A DNA stretch of 64,000 bases from Tabrizicola sp. (GCA_025458105.1 JALOTD010000045.1:1-64000), one strand, 5' to 3'; counted from the stretch's first letter, positions 9,127 through 18,481 are shown. Notes: a model not told the origin generated them from the letters alone. Translations and numbers: made by a program.

Positions 9127-10206
9127 ATGCTGATCTTCATTGCCAGACGCCTGGGACTTATGGTTCTGACGGCCTTCGTGCTGACCTTCGTCGTCTTCTA
9201 TCTGACGAACCTGCCGCCGAACCTTGAGAAACTCGCCCGCAGCGAGGGCTCGGTCCGGATGTCGGACGAGGCCGTCGCGCAGTGGATCATCGACAACGGT
9301 CACGGCGGGTCGGTGCTTGGCCGCTACGGCCAATGGCTGGGCGTCGTTCCGGGCTGGCAGAATGTCGACGAAAAGGGCGTGCCGCGCGGCCGCTGCTTTG
9401 CCGCTGGAACCGATCCTGCCGCCGCACCGCGCTATTGTGGCGTCCTGCAAGGCAATTGGGGTTATTCCACCTTCTTCCGCGGCCCGGTCCTGCAGAATCT
9501 GGGCGAGAAGCTTGCCGCCACCGGCTGGCTTATGTTGTGGGTCATGATCGTCATGGTCCCGACCTCGCTTGTCATCGGCGTGGTCTCGGGCATGCGCGAA
9601 GGCAGCCGGACCGACCGGGTGCTCTCGACCTTCTCGATCGCCACCACCGCTACCCCGGAATATGTCTCGGGCGTGATTCTCGTAGCCCTGCTCGCCTCCC
9701 CGGTGACCGGCCTCTCGCCGCTTTTGGCCGACTGGGGCTGGATCGACGGCAAGGTGCTCTTCCAGGGCGCGGCCTCGCCGGACAAGATCACGTTCTGGAG
9801 CTTCACCCTCCCCGTCCTGACCATCGCGCTTTACGGCATCGGCTACATTGCCCGGATGACCCGCGCCTCGATGACCGAGGTGATGACCGCGCAATACATC
9901 CGGACCGCGCGGCTGAAAGGGGTCAGCTTCGGACAGGTTGTCATGAAGCACGCCCTTCGGAACGCGCTCATCGCGCCGTTCACGGTCATCATGCTGCAGT
10001 TTCCCTGGCTTCTGAACGGCGTGGTCATTGTCGAGACCCTCTTCAACTACAAGGGCTTCGGTTGGACGCTGGTCCAGGCCGCGGGCAACAATGACATCAA
10101 CCTCCTGCTCGGCTGTTCGGTCGTGGCGGTGTTCGTGGTGCTGGTGACCCAGCTGATCTCGGACATTGGCTACGTCTTCCTGAACCCGCGCATCCGGTTG
10201 TCGTAA
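9127..10206 (+). CDS. Peptide-type ABC transporter permease (DppB-like)
   Basis: A 359-aa inner-membrane permease. The N-terminal LIFIARRLGLMVLTAF helix and the cytoplasmic coupling loop IRTARLKGVSFGQVVMKHAL (EAA-type) define it as DppB/OppB-like. A roughly 100-residue periplasmic insert after the first helix contains two cysteines (RGRCFAAG and RYCGVL) that could pair. ATG 9127 is preferred over 9100 because AGAGGT precedes it and the helix starts at once. It lies 12 nt upstream of the second permease. Confidence 0.92.
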   Translation: MLIFIARRLGLMVLTAFVLTFVVFYLTNLPPNLEKLARSEGSVRMSDEAVAQWIIDNGHGGSVLGRYGQWLGVVPGWQNVDEKGVPRGRCFAAGTDPAAAPRYCGVLQGNWGYSTFFRGPVLQNLGEKLAATGWLMLWVMIVMVPTSLVIGVVSGMREGSRTDRVLSTFSIATTATPEYVSGVILVALLASPVTGLSPLLADWGWIDGKVLFQGAASPDKITFWSFTLPVLTIALYGIGYIARMTRASMTEVMTAQYIRTARLKGVSFGQVVMKHALRNALIAPFTVIMLQFPWLLNGVVIVETLFNYKGFGWTLVQAAGNNDINLLLGCSVVAVFVVLVTQLISDIGYVFLNPRIRLS

Positions 10207-10218
10207 GGGGGCCGCGCG

Positions 10219-11556
10219 ATGGAAGACCTATCCTACTCCGCCATCCTCGGCCGCATGATCTTCCAGTTCTGGCCGGTATGGTTGGCGCTGGTCCTGACCT
10301 ACGCCGTCTCAATCACCTTCAAGCGCCGCCTCGGCCTTTACGGGAAGCTCTTCGACAGCCCCGTCGGGATGATCGGCTTTGGCATCGTGATGTTCTGGGT
10401 CTTCACGGCGCTTCTGGCCGACTACATCGTGACCTTCGACCCCTATGCCGTGTTTTCCGGCATGAAGAACAAGCCGCTTGGCACAGCACTCGCGGGCGCG
10501 ACCGAGGGTCAGTACAGCCACTTCCTTCTCGGCGGCGACGCGCTGGCGCGCGATGTCTTCAGCCGAATGGTGATGGGGGCGCGCTCGGTCCTGGCCATTG
10601 CGCCTGCCGCCACGGCCTTTGCCTTCATGGTCGGCATCACCCTGGGCCTGCCCGCAGGCTATTTCGGCGGACGCCTCGATACCGGCCTGTCATTCCTCGC
10701 GAACCTGGTCCTCGCCTTCCCGGTGATCTTGCTGTTCTACCTCCTCGTCACTCCGGAAATCGTCGAACACAAGATCCTGTTCTTCGGGGCGTTCCTCACG
10801 ACCGAGGAACAACTGGCCTGCAAGGCCGCGCATGAAGCGGGGACAGCGGGCCTGTCCTGCTTCGGACTGTCGATCCCGACCATGATGGCGGCGCTTCTCT
10901 TCATCTTCCCGGTGATCTTCGTCGTTGTTCTTCTGAACGCCCGCTTCTTCACCGACCCGAAGAAACGCAACCTCTATGTCGGGCTTGTCGTCGTGTTCGG
11001 CCTCTGGGCCTATTCCGGCCTTGCCTTCAATGCCGATCCCTCTGGCGAACTCCTGACATCACTGGCCCAGACCTTCCCCAGCGCCGCCGAGTTCCTGGGG
11101 GTGGAAACACCGATCCGCGACATCTGGGCGATGGAGCCGAACCTCCTGAACGTCTTCGTCTCGGTCGTCTTCGTGAACGCCCCCACGGTCTTCCGCATCG
11201 TGCGGGGCATCGTGATGGACCTGAAGTCACGCGACTACGTCGCCGCAGGCCAGACCCGGGGCGAAGGCTCCTGGTACATCATGCTTTGGGAAATCCTGCC
11301 CAACGCGCGCGGGCCCCTGATCGTCGATTTCTGCCTGCGAATCGGCTACACCACGATCCTTCTCGGCACGCTGGGCTTCTTCGGCCTGGGCGTCGCCCCG
11401 GACAGCCCCGACTGGGGCTCGACCATCGACGAGGGGCGCAAGACCCTGACCCTCTTCCCCCACGCCGCCCTTGCACCCGCGCTCGCGCTGATGAGCCTCG
11501 TCCTCGGCCTGAACCTGCTGGCCGACGGTCTTCGCGAAGAAAGCCTAAGAGACTGA
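10219..11556 (+). CDS. Peptide-type ABC transporter permease (DppC-like) with internal insertion
   Basis: A 445-aa DppC/OppC-like permease, clearly longer than the usual 280-380. The N-terminal TM, the GGDALARDVFSRMVMGARSV block and the coupling loop SRDYVAAGQTRGEG are typical. Residues of about 180-310 form an insertion between the transmembrane segments, with two extra hydrophobic stretches (about 219-240 and 253-270) and two cysteines. The insert is in frame and shares the local codon style, so it looks genuine. It works with the neighbouring permease and fused ATPase. Confidence 0.9.
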   Translation: MEDLSYSAILGRMIFQFWPVWLALVLTYAVSITFKRRLGLYGKLFDSPVGMIGFGIVMFWVFTALLADYIVTFDPYAVFSGMKNKPLGTALAGATEGQYSHFLLGGDALARDVFSRMVMGARSVLAIAPAATAFAFMVGITLGLPAGYFGGRLDTGLSFLANLVLAFPVILLFYLLVTPEIVEHKILFFGAFLTTEEQLACKAAHEAGTAGLSCFGLSIPTMMAALLFIFPVIFVVVLLNARFFTDPKKRNLYVGLVVVFGLWAYSGLAFNADPSGELLTSLAQTFPSAAEFLGVETPIRDIWAMEPNLLNVFVSVVFVNAPTVFRIVRGIVMDLKSRDYVAAGQTRGEGSWYIMLWEILPNARGPLIVDFCLRIGYTTILLGTLGFFGLGVAPDSPDWGSTIDEGRKTLTLFPHAALAPALALMSLVLGLNLLADGLREESLRD

Positions 11557-11567
11557 TGCCGCACATG

Positions 11568-11621
11568 TCTTTCATCTTTGCGGAAGTATCCCACGGGGGT
11601 CCGGGGGTGTGAAACCCCCGG
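11568..11621 (+). repeat. Dispersed intergenic repeat A, copy 1
   Basis: Sits between the second permease and the ATPase gene. It has the family layout TTTCATCTTTG, then TATCCCACGGGGGTCCGG, then a hairpin of GGGGGT and ACCCCC arms. Related copies are at about 20543, 32489, 35684, 52224 and 63814. It leaves the ATPase start untouched, so it may act as an RNA spacer or hairpin. Confidence 0.75.
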
Positions 11622-11647
11622 TCCACCGCCCGCTGCAGGAGACCACC

Positions 11648-13729
11648 ATGGCCGATTGGGACCCATCGAAACCGATCCTTGAGATCAAGAACCTCTCGAT
11701 CTCCTTCTTCACCCGCCTGCGCGAAATTCCCGCCGTGATGGATTTCTCCTGCACCGTCATGCCGGGCGAGGCGATGGGCCTTGTCGGCGAGTCCGGTTGC
11801 GGGAAGTCGACCGTGGCCCTCGCCGTCATGCGCGAACTGGGCAAGACGGGGCGGATCGTGGGCGGCTCGATCACCTTCAAGGGCCGCGATCTGACAACGA
11901 TGGGCGACGAAGAGCTGCGCCATATCCGGGGCAGTGAAATCGCGATGATCTATCAGGAACCGATGGCGTCCCTGAACCCGGCAATGAAGATCGGCGCTCA
12001 GCTGGCCGAAGTACCGATGATCCACTCCGGCATGTCGAAGGACGAGGCCTGGAAGCTTGCCCGCCAGATCGTCGCCGACGTGCGGCTGCCCGACCCTGAC
12101 CGCATCATCAACGCCTACCCCCACCAGCTGTCCGGCGGCCAGCAGCAGCGCATCGTCATCGCGATGGCCCTGATGGCCAAGCCCGCGCTTCTAATCCTTG
12201 ACGAACCCACCACCGCGCTGGACGTCACCGTCGAGGCCGGGATCGTCGATCTGGTGAAGGAATTGGGCGAAAAGTACGGCACCTCGATGCTCTTCATCAG
12301 CCACAACCTTGGCCTGGTGATGGACGTCTGCGACCGGATCTGCGTGATGTACTCCGGCGAGGCGGTCGAAACGGGGAACGTCACCGAAGTCTTCGATAAG
12401 ATGCGCCACCCTTATACCCAGGCGCTCTTCCGCTCGATCCCGCTGCCCGGCGCGGACAAGAACGCGCGGCCCCTCATCAGCATCCCTGGCAACTTCCCCC
12501 TGCCCCACGAACGCCCGCCCGGCTGCAATTTCGGCCCTCGCTGCGACTATTTCCAGAAGGATCGCTGCGACGCCGCAGACATTGCCATGGACCCGGTTCC
12601 CGGCGACGACCGCCACGGCACCCGATGCCTGCGCTGGCAGGAAATCGACTGGACCGCGCCGCCGGCCAAACGCGAGATCAAGGAAAAGGCTGCCGTCGGC
12701 CGCGTGGTCCTGAAGATGGACGACCTCAAGAAATACTACTCCGTCTCCTCCGGCGCCTTCGGCGGCGGGGCAAAGAAGGTCGTCAAGGCTAACGAAACCC
12801 TTTCCTTCGAGGCGCGCGAGGGCGAGACACTGGCCATCGTCGGCGAATCCGGCTGTGGCAAGTCGACGTTCGCCAAAGTGCTGATGGGGTTAGAGACGGC
12901 AACCAGCGGCAGCATCATGCTGTTTGACGAAAACGTTCAGTCCACGCCCATTCAGAAGCGTAACACCGACACCGTCAGTCAGGTGCAGATGGTGTTCCAG
13001 AACCCCTTCGACACGCTGAACCCCTCGATGTCGGTCGGCCGCCAGATCATCCGCGCGCTGGAAATCTTCAAGTTCGGCAACAGCGATGATGAGCGTCGCC
13101 AGCGCATGCTGGAACTTCTGGACCTCGTGAAACTCCCCCGCGCCTTTGCCGACCGGATGCCGCGCCAGCTGTCGGGCGGCCAAAAGCAGCGTGTCGGCAT
13201 TGCGCGGGCCTTTGCGGGCGGCGCGAAAGTCGTGGTCGCGGACGAACCTGTGTCCGCCCTCGACGTCAGCGTGCAGGCCGCCGTGACCGACCTTCTGATG
13301 GACATCCAGCGAGAGAACCGGACGACCCTTCTCTTCATCAGCCACGATCTCTCGATCGTCCGCTATCTGTCGGACCGGGTCATGGTCATGTACCTGGGCC
13401 ACGTGGTGGAAATGGGCACGACCGACCAGGTCTTCTCGCCGCCTTATCACCCCTACACCGAGGCGCTCCTCTCTGCCGTCCCGATCGCGGACACCAAGGT
13501 CGAACGCAAACGCATCGTGCTGGAGGGTGACATCCCCTCGGCCGTGAACCCGCCCCCAGGCTGCCCGTTCCAGACCCGCTGCCGCTGGAAATCCCAGGCC
13601 CCTGCGGGACTTTGCGAAACCGAGGTGCCGCCAGTTCAGGTGCTTGAGGGCGGCCACCAGATCAAGTGCCATCTGACGCGCGACGTGTTGGCGCAGATGG
13701 AGCCGGTCATCAAGATCGCCGCTGAGTAG
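11648..13729 (+). CDS. Fused dual ABC ATPase of the peptide-type importer (DppD-DppF fusion)
   Basis: A 693-aa protein with two nucleotide-binding domains that powers the importer encoded upstream. The first domain has GESGCGKST at about residues 47-55 and LSGGQQQR. The second has the same Walker A near residue 398 and [15 protein letters not shown]. Each half ends with the oligopeptide C-terminal extension rich in Cys and Pro ([10 protein letters not shown] and [10 protein letters not shown]). ATG 11648 has a good ribosome site (GCAGGAGA) 5 nt upstream; the longer reading from 11609 starts inside repeat A. A hairpin overlaps the stop. Confidence 0.95.
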   Translation: MADWDPSKPILEIKNLSISFFTRLREIPAVMDFSCTVMPGEAMGLVGESGCGKSTVALAVMRELGKTGRIVGGSITFKGRDLTTMGDEELRHIRGSEIAMIYQEPMASLNPAMKIGAQLAEVPMIHSGMSKDEAWKLARQIVADVRLPDPDRIINAYPHQLSGGQQQRIVIAMALMAKPALLILDEPTTALDVTVEAGIVDLVKELGEKYGTSMLFISHNLGLVMDVCDRICVMYSGEAVETGNVTEVFDKMRHPYTQALFRSIPLPGADKNARPLISIPGNFPLPHERPPGCNFGPRCDYFQKDRCDAADIAMDPVPGDDRHGTRCLRWQEIDWTAPPAKREIKEKAAVGRVVLKMDDLKKYYSVSSGAFGGGAKKVVKANETLSFEAREGETLAIVGESGCGKSTFAKVLMGLETATSGSIMLFDENVQSTPIQKRNTDTVSQVQMVFQNPFDTLNPSMSVGRQIIRALEIFKFGNSDDERRQRMLELLDLVKLPRAFADRMPRQLSGGQKQRVGIARAFAGGAKVVVADEPVSALDVSVQAAVTDLLMDIQRENRTTLLFISHDLSIVRYLSDRVMVMYLGHVVEMGTTDQVFSPPYHPYTEALLSAVPIADTKVERKRIVLEGDIPSAVNPPPGCPFQTRCRWKSQAPAGLCETEVPPVQVLEGGHQIKCHLTRDVLAQMEPVIKIAAE

Positions 13730-13749
13730 GGTGGGCAATCTGCCCACCC
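13729..13749. terminator. GGGTGGGCA hairpin at the ABC operon end
   Basis: Arms GGGTGGGCA (13729-13737) and TGCCCACCC (13741-13749) around a 3-nt loop, beginning on the last base of the stop codon. It shares its stem with a hairpin at 42895-42922, so this is a recurrent element. No T-run follows; it may protect the 3' end or act bidirectionally between convergent genes. Confidence 0.6.
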
Positions 13750-13807
13750 ACCTTCCGGATACGATTCGCGCGCATGGTTAACGTCGTCTTGTCCCGCCGC
13801 GCGTAGA

Positions 13808-13844
13808 GACGGAAGGAAGACAGAAGAAAGACGGAAAGAAGACA
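13808..13844. repeat. Purine-rich 15-bp direct repeat, 22-bp period
   Basis: GACGGAAGGAAGACA at 13808-13822 recurs as GACGGAAAGAAGACA at 13830-13844. The tract is almost free of pyrimidines on the plus strand. Read from the transglycosylase gene on the minus strand, the RNA would be C/U-rich and G-poor, as in Rho loading sites. The rest of the 13750-13913 gap shows nothing coding. Confidence 0.4.
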
Positions 13845-13913
13845 CGAGGAAAAGGCGCTAACCCGTTGGATTAACGCAGCGTTCAACGTCTGGGAAAGAT
13901 GTTGCGTCCGGGC

Positions 13914-14528
13914 CTAGCCCAGGATCGCTTTCACATAGTTCTCGGTCTCGGCATAGGGCGGGATGCCGTCGTGCTGCTCCACCGCACCTGGACCAGCGTT
14001 ATAGGCCGCCAGCGCCAACTTCCAGCTGCCGAACTTGTCGTACATCATGCGCAGATAGCGCGCGCCTCCGTCCAGGTTCTCGGCCGGATCGTTGATGTCG
14101 ACCCCCAGCTTCTCGGCCGTCCCCGGCATCAGCTGGGCAAGCCCGGTTGCGCCCTTGACCGACACTGCCACCGGGTTCCAGCCGGATTCCTGCTGGACCA
14201 GGCGCAGGAACAGATCCTCTGGCACGCCATGCTTGCGCGCTGCAGCCTTCGCGACCTCCAGATACTCACCCTTGTAGCTTCCCCGAAACGCCGGCACCGC
14301 TTCTTCGGCAACCGCTTCGCCCTGCTTGTATTTCGGCGTCAGCTTGACGGACCCGCTGTATTGCTTCGCCAGCTTGCCATCGATCAAGGCCGACTGGGAC
14401 TCGAACAACGCATTCCGCGACTTGGACGAGCCGGTGAGCTTCAGACCTTCACTCAATGCCGCACCGCTTGTCAGGGCCAGACTGACCCCAATGACCACAA
14501 TCTGCCCGATCCGTTTTTCTTTCCGCAT
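13914..14528 (-). CDS. Lytic transglycosylase, SLT domain
   Basis: A 204-aa exported peptidoglycan lyase that cuts MurNAc-GlcNAc bonds to leave 1,6-anhydro ends. N-terminal residues 1-26 form a signal peptide (KEKR, a hydrophobic core, then GAALSEG). The C-terminal half is a small SLT domain: VQQESGWNP with catalytic E114, [14 protein letters not shown], and [12 protein letters not shown]. The middle, about residues 30-85, is of unknown fold. It is convergent with the ABC operon and divergent from ssb. Confidence 0.93.
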   Translation of the reverse strand: MRKEKRIGQIVVIGVSLALTSGAALSEGLKLTGSSKSRNALFESQSALIDGKLAKQYSGSVKLTPKYKQGEAVAEEAVPAFRGSYKGEYLEVAKAAARKHGVPEDLFLRLVQQESGWNPVAVSVKGATGLAQLMPGTAEKLGVDINDPAENLDGGARYLRMMYDKFGSWKLALAAYNAGPGAVEQHDGIPPYAETENYVKAILG

Positions 14529-14747
14529 GGAAAAGTCGCCCCCGTTTCAGCCCGCGACTATAGCGGCATCGCAGCTGTTTTCCAGCCGGAAGTCGGCAGG
14601 TTTTCCGCACCCCACAGGTGGCCAAAGGCAGATTTCTGCCGAAGACCGAGTTCGAAGCCGAGTTGCAGCCGCTTCTCCCACTGGTATAGGTTTGTTAACC
14701 AACTCGCGGCAAGACTGCCCGCGACAAGACATCAAGCGGAGGGACGC

Positions 14748-15260
14748 ATGGCGGGGTCGGTCAACAAGGTCATTCTCATCGGCAACTTGGGCCGCGACCC
14801 CGAGGTGCGCAGTTTCCAGAATGGCGGCAAGGTCGTGAACCTGCGCATCGCCACCTCGGAGACCTGGCGCGACAAGCAGTCCGGCGAACGGAAAGAGCGG
14901 ACGGAATGGCATTCGGTCGCCATCTTCAACGAGGCGCTCGGCAAGATAGCCGAGCAGTACCTGCGCAAGGGCAGCACCGTCTATATCGAGGGCCAGCTTG
15001 AGACGCGGAAATGGCAGGATCAGTCCGGCCAAGACAAATACACGACCGAAATCGTGTTGCGGCCCTATTCCGGTACGCTGACGCTTCTGGGCGGTCGTGG
15101 CGAGGGTGGCGGGTCAGGCGGCGGCTATGACGACCGGGGCGGCTATGACGAGGGCGGTCAGGGCGGCGGCTACGGCGGTGGGTCCTCGGGTGGCGGGCGC
15201 GGCAGCTCAGGCGGGGGCGGCAGCGGACGGTCCGACATGGACGATGAGATCCCCTTCTAG
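14748..15260 (+). CDS. ssb: Single-stranded DNA-binding protein
   Basis: A 170-aa protein that coats ssDNA as a tetramer during replication and repair. The OB fold covers residues 1-110 ([45 protein letters not shown]). A Gly-rich linker follows, and the acidic tip DMDDEIPF recruits partner proteins. ATG 14748 follows AAGCGGAGGG; longer in-frame readings have no SSB homology. In the 219-nt upstream gap I looked for an alphaproteobacterial LexA site (GTTC-N7-GTTC) and did not find a clean one. Confidence 0.97.
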   Translation: MAGSVNKVILIGNLGRDPEVRSFQNGGKVVNLRIATSETWRDKQSGERKERTEWHSVAIFNEALGKIAEQYLRKGSTVYIEGQLETRKWQDQSGQDKYTTEIVLRPYSGTLTLLGGRGEGGGSGGGYDDRGGYDEGGQGGGYGGGSSGGGRGSSGGGGSGRSDMDDEIPF

Positions 15261-15302
15261 CCTCAACTTTGCCGCTCTGGACCTTGGGTTGGCGATTCCC
15301 TA

Positions 15303-15308
15303 TATAAT
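15303..15308 (+). promoter_or_regulatory. Possible -10 element (TATAAT) before sufT
   Basis: A perfect TATAAT in an otherwise GC-rich 77-nt gap, 30 nt before the sufT start. No convincing -35 box sits at 16-18 nt, so this is a tentative sigma-70 -10 site. Confidence 0.35.
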
Positions 15309-15337
15309 TGCTCAACAACCAAGGCAGGACGTAAGCC

Positions 15338-15691
15338 ATGCAGGACCAGATTGAGGGCAAGCCCCTCATCAAGCCCTCCAGCACCGACCATCCGCTCTAT
15401 CCGCAGATCGTCGAGGCCTGCCGGACGGTGTTCGACCCGGAAATCCCGGTGAACATCTTCGATCTTGGCCTCGTCTACACCATAGAGATCGGGCCGGAGA
15501 GCGAAGTCGACATCACCATGACCCTTACTGCCCCCGGCTGTCCCGTGGCGGGCGAGATGCCCGGCTGGGTCGCCAACGCCGTGGAACCCCTGCCGGGCGT
15601 GAAGCAGGTTGACGTCCACATGACCTTCGACCCGCCTTGGGGCATGGACATGATGTCCGACGAAGCCCGGCTGGAACTGGGGTTCATGTAG
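15338..15691 (+). CDS. sufT: SufT-type Fe-S assembly factor (DUF59/MIP18 family)
   Basis: A 117-aa cytoplasmic protein of the MIP18/DUF59 group, which helps mature [4Fe-4S] proteins. It shows DPEIPVNIFDLGLVY, TAPGCPVAGEMP with the conserved reactive Cys, and the C-terminal DPPWGMDMMSDEAR. The length fits stand-alone SufT. An A-type carrier gene lies 1.6 kb downstream on the same strand with the SatD-like/DUF3307 pair in between. The family is certain; assignment as sufT rests on length and context. Confidence 0.88.
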   Translation: MQDQIEGKPLIKPSSTDHPLYPQIVEACRTVFDPEIPVNIFDLGLVYTIEIGPESEVDITMTLTAPGCPVAGEMPGWVANAVEPLPGVKQVDVHMTFDPPWGMDMMSDEARLELGFM

Positions 15692-15704
15692 GGCGCAGAG
15701 TGCC

Positions 15705-15769
15705 ATCAAGTCAAAGGACTTGATACAGAGGCTTTAAAGCTCTATGACTTGATACGGAGTAAATCAAGT
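15705..15769. promoter_or_regulatory. Operator-like array of ACTTGAT/ATCAAGT sites
   Basis: Two inverted repeats lie between sufT and the SatD-like gene. The first is ATCAAGTC (15705-15712), AAAG, GACTTGAT (15717-15724). The second is ACTTGAT (15747-15753), 9 nt, ATCAAGT (15763-15769). Between them is a near-palindrome, AGAGGCTTTAAAGCTCT. GACTTGATAC recurs at a 29-nt spacing. The stretch is far more AT-rich than its surroundings. The SatD-like protein has its own C-terminal helix-turn-helix, so autoregulation is possible; RNA hairpins in the leader are the alternative. Confidence 0.5.
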
Positions 15770-15780
15770 TCCAGGGCTTT

Positions 15781-16440
15781 ATGACTTTCCCAATGGTAGC
15801 TGTCCTAACGGGCGATCTCGTCGGGTCCAGCAAGCACCCGGCCGAAATGATCGATGCCGCGATGCAGGCGATCCGCGACACGGCCTTTACCATCGGCGGC
15901 TGGCATTCCCCGCCCCAAGACACCCGCTTCACCCGCTTTCGCGGCGACGGCTGGCAAATTGTTCTGGCCGACCCAGCTTTCGCACTCCGTGCTGCCGTCG
16001 TGATACAGGCCCGGCAGATCGCGCTGGACATGGAAAGTCGCATCTTCATCGGGGTTGGTTCTGCCGACAACTTGGGCACGGGCACGCTTGCGGATGCCTC
16101 GGGAGAGGCCTTCGCAAGGTCTGGACAGGGCTTAGACAAAATGGGCGAAAACTGGCGGCTTGGCATCGACGGAGATACCGTCCGCGTCGAAGACCAGCTT
16201 GTCGCCGACCTCTTGGGCGAACGCATGGGGCGCTGGACGTCGGCACAGGCCGAAGCTGCTGCGATGCAATTGGCCACACCAGCCCGGATCACGACCTTGC
16301 ACGAGATCGGCAAGGCGCTGAGGATAAGCCCGCAAGCCGTGAACGACCGCGTGCGCGGGGCAGGTTGCGCCACGATTGCATCCGTGCTGCGTCGGTGGGA
16401 AGCTCAGAAGGTTCGGGACGGGTGGGGCAACAGCAAATGA
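15781..16440 (+). CDS. SatD-like protein: cyclase-like N-domain plus C-terminal HTH
   Basis: A 219-aa protein resembling SatD-family proteins. The N-terminal 150 residues have the layout of a degenerate nucleotidyl-cyclase fold: AVLTGDLVGSS near residue 10, FRGDGWQIVLAD near residue 55, and IFIGVGSADNLGTG near residue 95. The C-terminus (ITTLHEIGKALRISPQAVND) reads as a helix-turn-helix. It overlaps the DUF3307 gene by 4 nt (ATGA), so the two are coupled. Function is not known; I infer a sensor or regulator for the membrane partner. Confidence 0.7.
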   Translation: MTFPMVAVLTGDLVGSSKHPAEMIDAAMQAIRDTAFTIGGWHSPPQDTRFTRFRGDGWQIVLADPAFALRAAVVIQARQIALDMESRIFIGVGSADNLGTGTLADASGEAFARSGQGLDKMGENWRLGIDGDTVRVEDQLVADLLGERMGRWTSAQAEAAAMQLATPARITTLHEIGKALRISPQAVNDRVRGAGCATIASVLRRWEAQKVRDGWGNSK

Positions 16441-17252
16441 TCGAAACCTTCGCAGCCCTCCTCTTTGCCCATACGCTTGCGGATTTCGTGTTTCAGACCA
16501 ATTGGATCGCTGCGAACAAGCGCAATCCTATGGCGCTGGGCCTGCATGGTCTGATCGTCTATGCCACTGCCGTCACCGCCACCGGCAGCTTCCACTACGC
16601 CCTCCTCGTCCTCGCCCTCGTCCACATCGCCATCGACGTGGGCAAGCTGATCCTGACCTCGGTCTGGAAAACATCTCGCGGGTTCGGCCCCTTCATGGCC
16701 GACCAGGCGCTGCACCTTGTGACCCTCGTCACCCTGGCCCTCTGGCTCCCAGACCTCTGGGCGCAGGGCCTCTGGGCCCCAGGCGCCGTCACGACCGGAG
16801 AGGATGGCGGCATACTCGGCACGGGCCTGTGGTCCAGCGAAATACCCCTCCCCGTCACCCACCTGCCCTCGCTCATGGTCCTTCTCACCGGCCTGATCCT
16901 GGCCACCCGCGCCGGAGGCTTTGCCGTGGGCCTTCTCATGCAGCCCTTTGCCGAGCGTCTGCCGCCCGAGATCACCGCCGAAAGCCTGCCCGGTGCCGGC
17001 CGGATGATCGGCCTCCTGGAACGCGGACTGATCTTCGCACTGGTGCTGATCGGCCAGCCGCAGGGCGTGGGCTTCCTCATGGCCGCCAAATCCATCCTGC
17101 GCTATGGGTCCCTCAAGGACGACCGCGCGCTCTCGGAATACGTCATCATCGGCACGCTCGCCTCATTCGGCTGGGCGCTTGTCGCCTCTTACGCCACGCT
17201 TGCAGGCCTTGCTCTCTTGCCACCGCTTGGAATCCTGCCCGTCTCGCCTTAA
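16437..17252 (+). CDS. DUF3307 multi-pass membrane protein
   Basis: A 271-aa integral membrane protein with about seven hydrophobic segments. It starts with the typical DUF3307 motif: LLFAHTLADFVFQTNWIAAN, then KRNP and an LHGLIVY segment. The function is unknown. DUF3307 genes often lie next to SatD-like genes, as here with an ATGA overlap, which suggests one functional unit. The ATG at 16437 is chosen from this overlap; an upstream start would lie inside the SatD-like gene. Confidence 0.8.
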   Translation: MIETFAALLFAHTLADFVFQTNWIAANKRNPMALGLHGLIVYATAVTATGSFHYALLVLALVHIAIDVGKLILTSVWKTSRGFGPFMADQALHLVTLVTLALWLPDLWAQGLWAPGAVTTGEDGGILGTGLWSSEIPLPVTHLPSLMVLLTGLILATRAGGFAVGLLMQPFAERLPPEITAESLPGAGRMIGLLERGLIFALVLIGQPQGVGFLMAAKSILRYGSLKDDRALSEYVIIGTLASFGWALVASYATLAGLALLPPLGILPVSP

Positions 17253-17275
17253 GTTAGGCGCAAAGGAGACCCGCG

Positions 17276-17635
17276 ATGTTCGGCATTCCCGGCAAGGCCG
17301 CCGTAACGCTTACCCCCGCCGCCACGCGCCAGATCGCGCGGCTGATGGCGCGCGACGGCCACCAGGGCCTGCGCATCGGCGTCAAGAAGGGCGGCTGCGC
17401 GGGCATGGAATACACCATGGAATACGCGACCTCGGTCAATCCTTTGGACGAGATCGTCGAACAGGACGGCGCCCGCGTGATGATCGCCCCAATGGCGCAG
17501 ATGTTCCTGATCGGCACGGAAATCGACTTTGAGACCAGCCTTCTGGAATCGAAGTTCACCTTCCGCAACCCGAACGTGGCCGAGGCCTGCGGCTGCGGCG
17601 AGTCGATAAAATTCAAGGACGCCCCTGCGGCCTGA
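17276..17635 (+). CDS. A-type iron-sulfur carrier (HesB/IscA/SufA family)
   Basis: A 119-aa Fe-S scaffold or carrier. The three family cysteines are present: C41 in KKGGCAGMEY, and C105 and C107 in ACGCGES. GAGAC 5-9 nt before the ATG supports the start. The A-type clade (ErpA, IscA or SufA) cannot be fixed by eye. It is in line with DUF3307 upstream and tpiA downstream, and shares the Fe-S theme with sufT. Confidence 0.9.
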   Translation: MFGIPGKAAVTLTPAATRQIARLMARDGHQGLRIGVKKGGCAGMEYTMEYATSVNPLDEIVEQDGARVMIAPMAQMFLIGTEIDFETSLLESKFTFRNPNVAEACGCGESIKFKDAPAA

Positions 17636-17724
17636 GCCAAGTTCAAGGCGCCCCCGCCGCCTGAGGCCTTCCCCTTCGTCCCGCGACCGGCTAGGCATGA
17701 CGCCAAAGCCAAGGGGGTCGTCCG

Positions 17725-18465
17725 ATGAAGAAACTTGCCGCCGGAAACTGGAAGATGAACGGCTCCATGGCCGCGCTGGCCGAGGCGCAGGCGCTGGTGG
17801 CCGCCCACCCCGCCCCGTCCTGCGAGATGCTGCTCTGCCCCCCCGCCACGCTGATCGCCGCCCTGTCCGCCCAGGCCAAGGGCACGCCCCTGATGGTCGG
17901 CGGGCAGGACTGCCACCCCAAGGCCTCGGGCGCGCATACCGGTGACATTTCCGCCGTCATGCTGAAGGACGCGGGCGCCACCCATGTCATCCTTGGCCAT
18001 TCCGAACGCCGCACCGACCATGGCGAGACCGACGCATTGGTGAAGGCCAAGGCCGAGGCCGCCATCGCCGCGGGCCTGATCGCCATCGTCTGCATCGGGG
18101 AAACCGAAGCCGAACGCGACGCAGGCCGCACCCTCGCCGTGATCGGCACCCAACTGGACGGCTCCGTCCCCGCCGGGGCCACCGCCGCGAACCTCGTCAT
18201 CGCCTATGAGCCCGTCTGGGCCATCGGCACCGGCCGTACGCCCACCCTGGCCGAGATTGCCGAGGTGCACGCTTTCCTGCGCGCCCGCCTGCAAGGCCTG
18301 ATCGGGCCCGATGCCGCAGGCACCCGCCTCCTCTACGGCGGCTCGGTCAAGCCGTCGAACGCGACCGATATCTTCGCCGTTCCCCATGTCGACGGCGCAC
18401 TTGTCGGCGGTGCCAGCCTCAAGGCCGCCGATTTCGGCGCGATTGTCGCGGCCCTGTCCGCCTGA
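17725..18465 (+). CDS. tpiA: Triosephosphate isomerase
   Basis: Interconverts dihydroxyacetone phosphate and glyceraldehyde 3-phosphate. The 246-aa TIM barrel shows N8 and K10 in AAGNWKMNG, the catalytic His in ILGHSERR, the catalytic Glu in [11 protein letters not shown], and the phosphate loop [10 protein letters not shown]. Its TGA stop is in the same frame as the following transporter gene. Confidence 0.97.
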   Translation: MKKLAAGNWKMNGSMAALAEAQALVAAHPAPSCEMLLCPPATLIAALSAQAKGTPLMVGGQDCHPKASGAHTGDISAVMLKDAGATHVILGHSERRTDHGETDALVKAKAEAAIAAGLIAIVCIGETEAERDAGRTLAVIGTQLDGSVPAGATAANLVIAYEPVWAIGTGRTPTLAEIAEVHAFLRARLQGLIGPDAAGTRLLYGGSVKPSNATDIFAVPHVDGALVGGASLKAADFGAIVAALSA

Positions 18466-18481
18466 CGACATCAGGGGTCGC

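Noticed and set aside
14529-14747. SOS box upstream of ssb
   Set aside because: The nearest candidate (GTTC...GTTG near 14650) has the wrong spacing and a mismatch to GTTC-N7-GTTC.
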